Assembly (NCBI RefSeq): GCF_914767665.1
Contig: NC_059504.1
Coordinates: forward strand, 26,452,001 to 26,516,000
Length of the DNA stretch: 64,000 nucleotides
Direction of reading: 5' to 3'
DNA from: Harmonia axyridis
Taxonomy: Eukaryota; Arthropoda; Insecta; Coleoptera; Coccinellidae
Positions 56,665-64,000 of the stretch are shown piece by piece. The notes under the pieces were generated by a model that saw only the letters and a list, made by a program, of their open reading frames with translations, was not told where the DNA came from and searched no databases. Position 1 is the stretch's first letter; every line of letters begins with the position of its first letter. The position numbers and the translations under genes were made by a program.

Positions 56665-56995
56665 TGTTAGAGTGTTAGAGTTCACCCTGTGTAACTCTTT
56701 TTAAACATGCCTACAACAAATCAAATCGATTGGTCCATCTAGCGGCAGCTAGATGAACTTGATTATAGAGGACAATTGGTCCATCTAGCGGTGAATAGAC
56801 GAACTCGCGTATGAAGGACGATGAGTCCTTCTAGCAGCCTATAGACAAACTCTTATAGAGGACAATTAGTCCATCTGTTGGTCAAGGGAGGTAAAGGAAC
56901 GGTTGACGACCGTTACGTGTTTTTTCATGCTGCATTCGATGACTGATAGTGGTGGATGTAATCTCACGTGTTTTTTCGAAAGATCTTGGCAATTA
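56665..56995. repeat. Dispersed repeat (second copy, without MITE)
   Basis: Matches 28741-28854 and 29499-29636 in the same orientation (TGTGTAACTCTTTTTAAACA-like start, GACTGATAGTGGTGGATGT end block). It holds four degenerate units of TATAGAGGACAATTGGTCC/ATCTAGCGG type. This copy shows the state before insertion of the 640-bp MITE seen at 28.86 kb. Confidence 0.8.
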
Positions 56996-57299
56996 GAAGA
57001 TATAGTTCCTTGTGTTTAATACGAAATACCTAAGTGTTTTTGAGATTGTAAAAAATGTTGCAGTCGATCCTTCTTATTACTATATACTGAGTTTCTCAAG
57101 CTTTGGATATTTTGAGTGCTGAAATTCTTTTATAAAAAATTATCATGAGATATGCAGTTCCTCCTGTAAACTTCGAAATTGAAAATTTTTATACTCACAT
57201 TTCGTGGCCAAAATTCAGTGTCATAAAGTTCATCCTTTCTGTGAATGGGGACTTCAACTAGAAAACTTTTCAGGTGGTCTCTTACCTTCCTTAACTTCA
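56996..57299. other. Short non-coding segment inside the LINE remnant
   Basis: No endonuclease or RT motif is readable on the minus strand. Probably decayed LINE sequence flanking the dispersed repeat. Confidence 0.4.
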
Positions 57300-57663
57300 A
57301 TATTTTCTTCAACAAAGCCATGTTTCCGTCTTATAAACTGCATAACGTGCTCTTGTGCATAATGTGCTCTTGCTTTTTTGACGGATTCTATCTCAAAGGC
57401 TAATAACTGAACCCTTGATGGAAAAATTAAAGTGTCTAATGGAATTTCACAATAGGGTATATTACGTCTGATAGCAACCGCTATACCACGTTCCTATCCT
57501 GTCTGATCAGAGAACATCGCTGAAGTTGAACCTTGAGGGTGGGATTAAGAAAAGTTTCATTAAGGAGTAAAATATCTGGATTTATTTCTTTAATTAATAT
57601 TTTCAAATCAACCAAGTTGCGCATCATGGAATGAATATTCCAATGAAGAATTTTAAGGTACAT
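57300..57663 (-). pseudogene. LINE ORF2 start (APE endonuclease N-terminus)
   Basis: From the ATG at 57663: MYLKILHWNIHSMMRNLVDL, then PDILLLNETFLNP (catalytic Glu) and LIRQDR. After a frameshift near 57480 comes AVAIRRNIPYCEIPLDTLIF. This is the beginning of ORF2 in I/R1/Jockey-type LINEs. Most of the endonuclease and all of the RT are missing downstream. It follows ORF1 by about 125 bp on the same strand. Confidence 0.85.
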
Positions 57664-57789
57664 GAAAAGAGAATATGAATAAAAAATGAAAACAATTTTT
57701 AAAAATCGGAAGTAGGCAACATGATTGATTTAATAAAAATATAAGAAAGGTGATTCAAAATTCAAATTGGACTTGGAGGGGTTACTCCT

Positions 57790-58623
57790 ATGCTCCAGTC
57801 AAATCTTCTGAAAGATTATCATTATCATCAATAGGATTTGAACTAGTTAAATTAGGTTTATCTTTGTGGTTAGGAGAAATGGGAAGGGGTGTATGCAAGA
57901 TTTCTTCGGTAATTATTATTTTTTGGGGAGGGAGAGATGACGGGGTGTCTGACCCTATACAATTTGTATTAGGGGGAGTGTATGTGTAAAGTGCCTGAGC
58001 ATGTGCCTGTTTGTCATAACCAAATGTTCTTTCTTTTCTCTTTTGGGGAGTAGATTTGCTATTTACTCTTGGGACATAATATGACGATTTGCGTATTGAT
58101 GATATGGAGGGGGGGGGGAGGAGAGGGATCGTTGAGACAAATTATTTAGGTTAGAAGGAAATTCAGAGGGTAAAGGAGCTGATTGGGGTCTAGTGGCTGT
58201 ATTAGCTTCAAATAAGGAGAGATTATGAGTTGCCATCAACTCTCTAATCTTAACTTGCCTAAGATACTCAACACATGATCTGTCATTGGGAGGGTGATTT
58301 CCCCTACAAAAAACGCATTTTGGTGTTTCTTTACATTGTAAATTAGCATCATGAGATTCACCACATGTTACACACCTGTAGTTACCTCTACATTGCATCT
58401 CAATGTGACCATACCGAAGGCATTTACGACATTGAATGACTGGGGGTATATGTATACAGGGCAAATTCAGTGCGAATATTGAAAATTTCGAAATATTTTG
58501 GAAGATAAGTACCTTGGAAGGTAAATAAGCATGTTCCAGAGGGAACTCTTGTTGTTGTACCATTAACTCTGATATTACGTTTGAATCTAAGAACTCTGAG
58601 GATTGGCGTATTGGGGATCATAC
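57790..58623 (-). pseudogene. LINE ORF1, Gag-like with three CCHC-type knuckles
   Basis: Minus-strand protein. The N-terminal part (PNTPILRVLRFKRNI, FTFQGTYLPKYFEIFNI) is read in one frame. Then QCRKCLRYGHIEMQC, RCVTCGESHDANLQC and KCVFCRGNHPPNDRSC (about 58290-58425) are three consecutive zinc knuckles, as in ORF1 of I/Jockey-group LINEs. After a frameshift at the C-run near 58108-58117 the tail continues (SDTPSSLPPQKIIITEE) to a stop near 57790. The 5' end is cut at 58623 by an inserted LTR. Confidence 0.88.
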
Positions 58624-59005
58624 TGTAACGAATTCGCAAGCCCTACGCCACTGCCTCTTTCTAGAAGGTACAGGACGCACCGAGAGCTCGATAGAAAGAT
58701 CATGACCCGTCTAGAGAGAGAGATGCCAGCGGTATATAACCAATGGAAGCCGCAGGCGGTCAGTGCCGTACACTCAATAGACCGCAGGCATGTGACGTCA
58801 CACGCCAACTGTCAATCAGCCTGCTGGACAAACAAACCGTATTTCAATAAACAACAATGGTAATTTAATGGTAAAATTGCAATTCTGTGAAAATTATGGG
58901 TTTATCCTTAGTAAACCTGAAAGAGGGGAACGTAATTTGATATTGTATTCATTATTCTTTCTGCTTTCACCGAGATAGTTTGTGAGATGGGTGATAATAG
59001 TTATT

Positions 59006-59127
59006 TATAATACAAGTGCAGAAGCCATTGATATTCTTCCACGAGTTCAAAATTCAAAAACGAGCCACGAAGTGGCGAGTTTTGGAATGAACGAGTGGTA
59101 AAATGAGCCTTCTGTACGAGTATTATA
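59006..59127. repeat. Hairpin in the THAP-type element
   Basis: TCCACGAGTTCAAAATTC and AACGAGCCAC pair with GTGGCGAGTTTTGGAA and GAACGAGTGG around GAA. The outer part pairs AGTGCAGAAG with CTTCTGTAC and ATAATAC with GTATTAT. Imperfect stem of ~55 bp. Confidence 0.7.
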
Positions 59128-59949
59128 CATTATTTTCTCTAATTCATTGCATTTTCATTGAAATTAATGAAATATTCCCATAAATATAATTTAGTGATTT
59201 TTGCATTGAAAAATGTTGGTTGGCAGAACTGATTTCTTTAAGGCAAATTGATGAATTGACAGATAAAGCCGTGGCGGAAAGTACGGAGTACCAACATAGA
59301 ATAATGAAATATAACCATGAAAACTGTGCGTTTCTAATATATTCTCGCACGATTTTGTTCTACAAGATGTGGAAGAATGAACGGAATAACCACAGAATTA
59401 GAGAAAAGTGATTATTTCAACACCTTGTCTATGGGTGTCTAAAAGAGATATTTAGAGAAGATAAAAGAAAGTAATGGTTTTGATCCATAATTATAAACAG
59501 GTTTTTTTTTGACTGATTTTCCTGTATACATATATTCTCTAATACCATGTAGGTAAATAATTACAATAACTAGGTATAATATTAATCTAACATTACCGAA
59601 AGGCCACAAAGCCAAAAAAAAAACTTTACTGATAGATAAACAATTGATATAGAAGCTATCAAATAACTCTAAAATAAAAAACAATGTACTTTGTATTATG
59701 TATATTTATAATGCCAATAAACTATGTTGAATTTGAATTTTTTTGGATGTGATTCGTATTAATTAAAATTTGCGGATTGTAGTGATGCTGTGAAGAAATT
59801 TCCTAAAGTTTCAATGTACGACATTATGAACTATTTTCTGTATAAGAGTGCATACACAGGAGGAGACTTTGAAGCCTATAAAAGTTTGGATTCATACAAT
59901 ATGTTCATAAGTGAATGGATTAGAAGGATTGGATAATTTTTTATATGCC

Positions 59950-60195
59950 TATGTTTCCTTGATTCTTTGAACATACTTCTCACAAAATGTTTTGAACATA
60001 CATTTGCCCATTTCAACTTCTCAGTAGTTGAATCTGCTCTTCCAATTGCCTTAATCCTCAATTCACGTCTATTTTGAGCAAGAGGATTAATATTTTTCTA
60101 TTGTCGAAAATAGAAGGGAATCGGTGGAATGCAACCTTATCTCTGCCGCTTCTACTTCCACGTTTCACAATCGCGCAAAATTGAGGCATTATCGA
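59950..60195 (-). pseudogene. THAP domain relic
   Basis: Minus strand: MPQFCAIVKRGSRSGRDKVA and FHRFPSI, then after a shift RRADST-like residues and TTEKLKWANVCSKHF. The order of N-terminal Cys, the conserved FHRFP, W and C-x2-H fits the THAP DNA-binding zinc finger. The second Cys of the first pair appears to be lost (RGS where a Cys is expected). No transposase catalytic region was found. Frameshifts make it non-functional. Confidence 0.75.
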
Positions 60196-60478
60196 GAAAA
60201 AAAATTTTTTAAATATGACATAAACACAGAATAAGCATTTGTAGATCCGTTTGTTTGTCCAGCAGGCTGATTTGACAACTGTCATTTACTGTCGTCTGTC
60301 AGAGATGCCCGCGGTCTATTAGATATAAGATGTAGAAATAAATTAATGTAGTAGTGGAAATAAATTGATGTAATAGTTGAAATAAATCATCTGTAAATAG
60401 TTGTTTATAGTTGTGTACCTGAAATAAATTAGTATTAGTAAGGAAGTACCGATTTAATTAACCGAAAAACGTAACAAT

Positions 60479-60496
60479 TGGTGTCAGGTGTGGGGT
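60479..60496 (+). promoter_or_regulatory. Primer-binding site
   Basis: TGGTGTCAGGTGTGGGGT two bases after the LTR end. TGGTGTCAG-type sites are common in insect Ty3-like elements. Confidence 0.65.
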
Positions 60497-60690
60497 TCGC
60501 GTGTTTTCGAACCGAGAGTTAATTATATCGTGAACATTTCTGTGGATATTTTTGTAGACATTATCGTGGACATTTTTTTAGTGAACATTCTCGTGGGCAT
60601 TTTGTGGAAATTCTCGTGGAAATTTCTGTGGAAAGTAGTGTAAACATTTTTGGGCCCTTTCTTTTAATTCCAATTACGAGATCACGAAAA

Positions 60691-61479
60691 TGGATCAGAC
60701 AAGCTTGGAATTCTTTAAGCAAGCTTTTGAACAACTGACCAACAAGCAAATGCAGGATAACCATATTGCAATGAAGGAAAACATTAAGTCGCTACAAAAT
60801 AAAATAGAGGATAATTGTAGAAGAATGGTGGATAACACGAAAAGGTTAGGGAGTACTTGGAATTAGGTTGAATCGAAGAAACTGGAGGATCATGAAAGGA
60901 ACCAGAATAATCAGGAAGTGTCAAAAATGATGGATGCTATACCAGATAAGAAAAAAGAACATTGTAAATGACGAAAGCCAGGAGATAGCGGCAAATGAGA
61001 GCTATAGAGAACCTCATAACCTGAAAAGTGAAATCCAGAAGCCTTCTACATTCGAGGCAGAGGTTATGGACAGTGATGAAAGAGTGCAAAGCGTAATAAA
61101 CGAGGGACAAGAGTTGCTACATTCGAATCACTATGCCAAAGATGAGATAGTCATAAGGTCGAAGAGGATTGGAAGAGACTGTTGGAACTCAAGCAGATCA
61201 AATGGAAAACCTGAACGAGGCATATCAAGCACTGCTCTTCAGCAGGTCAGTCGGAGAGTTCGATGTTTGGCCAGGTGAAGTGGAGATTCAAGTTAGTAAC
61301 AATTTCGGAAATGACTTGGCTTCAGACAACAAATCCGAAGATGCCACCCAGCTTTGGAAAATGACTACCAACAGCACTACACACAGAAAACTACGAGTGA
61401 ATCAACGAGATAGACGAGGAGGTACAGTGGTTGAGCGACAGGAAATCGCTGGCAGCGTCTTTGGACCTGGATATCAGTC
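60691..61479 (+). pseudogene. Gag remnant of Ty3-like element
   Basis: ATG at 60691 gives MDQTSLEFFKQAFEQLTNKQ followed by a helical, Met/Lys/Asn-rich N-terminus (DNHIAMKENIKSLQNKIEDN), typical of a Gag class in insect elements. Stops begin at 60865 and multiply. A Trp-rich relic (QVKWRFKL) and LSDRKSLAASLDLD near 61430-61475 are the last readable parts. It is cut at 61480 by a Harbinger-type terminus. Confidence 0.6.
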
Positions 61480-61695
61480 TTAAGGTAGCATTCCGATCTC
61501 GGCAGTCGCGACCCAACAGTTGCTTTTCACAAAACACATTCAAAAATTCTTCGATATCATCTCCGTTAGCTCCGTCATCGTTCGGCAAATCAAGAACGCA
61601 CCTTTTGCACTGTGGTCACGTAACCTATCAACCGTTTACACCTTAAGGTAGCATTCCGATCTCGGCAGTCGCGACCCAGCAGTCGCTGCCCGGCA
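61480..61695. repeat. Two direct copies of a Harbinger-type terminus
   Basis: TTA followed by AGGTAGCATTCCGATCTCGG and CAGTCGCGACCCA occurs at 61480 and again at 61643, 163 bp apart. TTA/TAA targets are typical for PIF/Harbinger. The second copy leads into a GC-rich stretch up to about 61850 and then the MADF gene. The first may be a leftover end of a related or deleted element. Confidence 0.7.
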
Positions 61696-61867
61696 GCCGC
61701 AGCCGTGGTCGCGGCATACCGCTCGTAGGGATTTACATGCAACGCTTTCCGATACAAGCGACTTTGCAGCGCGGTTGGGGGGCGTGTCCTGCACGCGACC
61801 ACGGCAGCGCCGCCGAGCCGCTTCGGGAGCATTATAGCAGCGCTGCCCGCTCTTTACAATAGTAAAC

Positions 61868-64000
61868 ATGGCTTTGTTTACAGATGAAAATGACGAGGTT
61901 TTAATCGAATTAGTATCTAAAAATCCGCCGCTTTTCGATTCCAGACTCCAGACAATATTGTTCGTGAGAATATATGGGAGCATATTGCTACTAAACTCAA
62001 TAAAACAAGTAAGTACCTACTTATATATATTATTATTGAAACATTGTTCATAAATAATATAAATACATATTAACCACAAATCAACCTTGCTGTGCGTCGT
62101 AGTCCATAGCTACTTACTCTAGTTCATTCTATTTATCCATTGTTCTTGCCATGGCACTTTTCCTGCATCTGAGGTGAAATAATCTTTAAGAGCTTCTCTG
62201 ATTTGAAATCCATCTATATTTTGAAACCCTCCTCTGCGAGCCAATGGAAACAAATTCTCTATAGCTTCAGGTATTTTATTGTTGAAACGATAATATGGAA
62301 TTCCATTTTTTTCTGAATAAGCATCTCGTAGTAAATTGTGGAGGCAGCATAAAGTGGTAATCAAGTTATCGCATATTTCTGGTTTAATTGCTATAGGTGA
62401 ATATAAAATACGGAACACTTGACTCAGAAGAGCAAAAGAATTCTCTGTGACTCGCCTTGCCCGGCAGATGCGGTAGTTGAATATTGCTTTATTACGATCG
62501 CCCCTGACATGGTTTTTGTAATAGGGTTTCATCATGTAGACATCTAATGCAAATTAAATAATATGGAGCTAAGGTATCTGTCCCTGGTAGAAGTACTGGT
62601 TTAGGCACATTAAATTCACCCGAAATTATTTTTTCCCCATAGCCGACTTTTTAAATATACCGCTGTCTCCTTTCTTTCCATATGAACCCACATCAACAGC
62701 AATGAATTTATAGTTTGCATCTACTATAGCCAATAGTACAGTGGAATAGTAGTCTTTGTAATTAAAGAACATTGATCCGCTGTTTTGCGGAGCTCTAATG
62801 CGTATATGCTTGCCATCAATTGCTCCAAAATAATTCGGGCAATTCCACCTATTCCAAGAATTTTCCCCTGTTTGTTTTAATTGTTTTTCCGTTGGCACAG
62901 GAAGGAAAATTGGTACTAAATTCTTTCGCAAACTTGCAACAATTTGCTGGACTATTCTGATTATATAGCTTGCTGATATTCGATAATTGAATTCTAAAGA
63001 TGCGTATGTTTCATCAGTTTCCATGAATCTGAAATTTTTAAACCTGGTTATCAAACCTTTATATTTGTACAACAGTATTCCTACAATAGATACAACATGC
63101 ATATGTGTAGTATCAGAAGCAGCATATATTACACCCAAACACTCTAGTCAATCACACAATCAAAAAGTTTATAATAGGCTTTTTGGACAGAAATATCTTT
63201 AGTATCAGCTTCAAATCTGTTTCAGACGATGACTGCAGAAAACGATGGAAATGCATCAGAGATTCCTATCAAAGAATCAAGCGCAAAAATAAACTACCGA
63301 CTGGATCAGCAGCCGGCAGCAAACCAAAAAAATGGCCTTTGATTGAAAGACTCAGTTTTTTGGGAAAAGTTCCTACAGAAAGAAGCACTATATCAAATAT
63401 TGAGTTAGCTAACGATGCCAATGATACTGAAAGTGAAGTACCACATGATATTGAAAACGGTTTCAATAGAGCAAAAGAAGGTTATGTGGAACCTGGTGAT
63501 GAAATCGAAATGAACAGCGGAGGTGCAAGTGAAGCAGTAATGGTCAGTGCATCGACTAGTGCAATAGAGCAAAACATTTCAGAAACGGCTGATATGAAAC
63601 AAAACAAAAAGAGTGGAAAATCTAGTCGGTGTGAATTCAAAAAAAAAAAAAGGAAAGTCAAAGTAGTTCTTTGCAGATGGCTCTACTGCAATACTGGAAA
63701 GAGAGAGACGCTGAAAGGAGAGCCGACATTCAGACCTTGACACAACAGCACCAGCAGGAACCAGATGTGGATGGCATTGAATCATTTTGCACGCACGTTG
63801 GAACCATGTTGCGAAAACTTACTCCGGCCTTGAGAATCGAGGCCAAAAGTAAAGTTTTTAATCTCTTAGTAGATTATGAAGTAAAGAGCCTAAACCAGAG
63901 TTCCAGTAATTCTTTTAGTAGTTCCCCGGCAGATCAAGATTCCGAAATTTCATTACAAAATGCTACTGATTTAAGTATTTCAAATACATATGATATAATG
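61868..64000 (+). pseudogene. MADF-BESS protein gene with intron, two single-base shifts
   Basis: Exon 1 (61868-62008) starts MALFTDENDEVLIELVSKNP, the first helix of a MADF (Myb/SANT-like) DNA-binding domain. A one-base loss near 61945 shifts the frame before the second helix (NIWEHIA). The donor AA|GTAAGT at 62008/62009 and the acceptor TGTTTCAG at 63225 bound a 1.2-kb intron; joined, they keep frame into DDCRKRWKCIRDSYQR, the third MADF helix. An acidic linker follows. A 13-A run at 63639-63651 gives a second shift, after which LQMALLQYWKERDAERRAD and a BESS-like SFCTHVGTMLRKLTPALRIE (~63790-63845) follow. The end lies outside the window. In Harbinger elements this protein type assists transposase nuclear import and DNA binding. 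The two indels may be real or homopolymer or assembly errors. Confidence 0.85.
62119..63138 (-). pseudogene. Harbinger-type DDE transposase, inside the MADF intron
   Basis: Minus strand. From ~63030, TDETYASLEFNYRISASYII is the helix-turn-helix region. PNYFGAIDGKHIRIRAPQNS has the first catalytic Asp, and VDVGSYGKKGDSGIFKKS the second. After frame changes between 62535 and 62626 (a T-run at 62629), VYMMKPYYKNHVRGDRNKAI follows, then RRVTENSFALLSQVFRILY with the catalytic Glu, and a C-terminal part ending WQEQWINRMN at 62119. This is the DDE_Tnp_4 family. All three acidic residues are present but the frame is broken at least twice and the N-terminus is unclear. The gene lies wholly within the intron of the plus-strand MADF gene. 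Confidence 0.9.

Larger units (their letters stand above)
58776..60320. mobile_element. Non-autonomous THAP-type DNA transposon
   Basis: Inverted ends: AATAGACCGCAGGCATGT at 58776 against its inverse ending 60320, with a longer conserved inner block CAGCCTGCTGGACAAACAAA (58818) and its reverse complement near 60250. TIRs total about 65-75 bp. The interior has a minus-strand THAP-domain relic and a hairpin. A clear target duplication was not identified. P-element-like transposons carry THAP domains, which suggests but does not prove that superfamily. Confidence 0.65.
58624..60476 (+). repeat. 5' LTR of a Ty3-like element, split by a DNA transposon
   Basis: TGTAACGAATTCGC at 58624 and the end AACGTAACA at 60476 frame a ~310-bp LTR (58624-58775 plus 60321-60476) interrupted by a 1.5-kb THAP-type element. 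A primer site and gag-like frame follow. A full partner LTR is not in the window, so the left limit is inferred from the TGT start and the abrupt end of LINE ORF1 homology. Confidence 0.6.
61643..64000. mobile_element. PIF/Harbinger-type transposon (right end outside window)
   Basis: Begins after TTA with AGGTAGCATTCC. It carries both proteins typical of the superfamily: a DDE transposase of the DDE_Tnp_4 type (minus strand) and a MADF/Myb-like DNA-binding partner (plus strand). The right terminus must lie beyond 64000. Confidence 0.75.

Noticed and set aside
61590..61983. Arg/Ala-rich minus-strand frames in the GC-rich start of the Harbinger element
   Set aside because: The frames overlap the terminus repeats and the MADF first exon, and their composition reflects the GC-rich repeat.

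Overview
This 64 kb window is AT-rich animal DNA, most likely from an insect. A beetle is possible, but that is only an impression from the repeat families. No conventional single-copy host gene can be supported. Almost every recognisable protein belongs to a transposable element. Some copies look young and intact, but most are frameshifted, truncated, nested or inverted.

Layout. 1-7.4 kb is AT-rich DNA with a hAT-type MITE that has a perfect 8-bp target duplication (6279-6476). 7.46-13.77 kb is a composite: long inverted arms, each carrying a hammerhead-like motif, enclose a decayed APE-type non-LTR retrotransposon. That retrotransposon holds a double palindrome and a non-coding insertion, and the right arm is split by a piggyBac element at TTAA. 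13.86-14.61 kb is a large foldback. 14.71-23.16 kb is a complete, young LTR element (two 1,277-bp LTRs, TSD TTGT). Its single long frame joins Gag, protease and the GPY/F-like integrase tail, with no reverse transcriptase, RNase H or integrase core.

24-30 kb holds two copia-like pieces, an inverted repeat pair, a minus-strand LINE (26.1-28.7 kb) and a MITE. 32.0-32.9 kb is a tandem array of about 220 bp. 33.3-36.9 kb is a Ty3-like gag-pol remnant between inverted LTR fragments, one of which carries a 173-bp Harbinger-like MITE. 36.9-38.25 kb is an LTR with a tRNA-Lys-type primer site.

42.9-53.5 kb (perhaps to 54.8 kb) is a three-level nest. A decayed Ty3-like element is interrupted inside its integrase by a copia-type element (302-bp LTRs, TSD ATACT). 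The copia element contains a 69-bp minisatellite and an apparently intact two-ORF LINE (48.4-52.5 kb). 55.8-58.6 kb is a minus-strand I/R1-like LINE with a CCHC ORF1, endonuclease and RNase H. It is cut by an LTR retroelement (58.62-61.48 kb) whose LTR contains a THAP-type DNA transposon. 61.5-64 kb is a PIF/Harbinger-type unit: a MADF-BESS gene whose intron holds the transposase gene on the opposite strand. It runs off the right edge.

The elements do not cooperate as one system. The window is best read as a stratified record of insertions, and several can be ordered in time by nesting. Assignments rest on motifs read by eye, without database searches.
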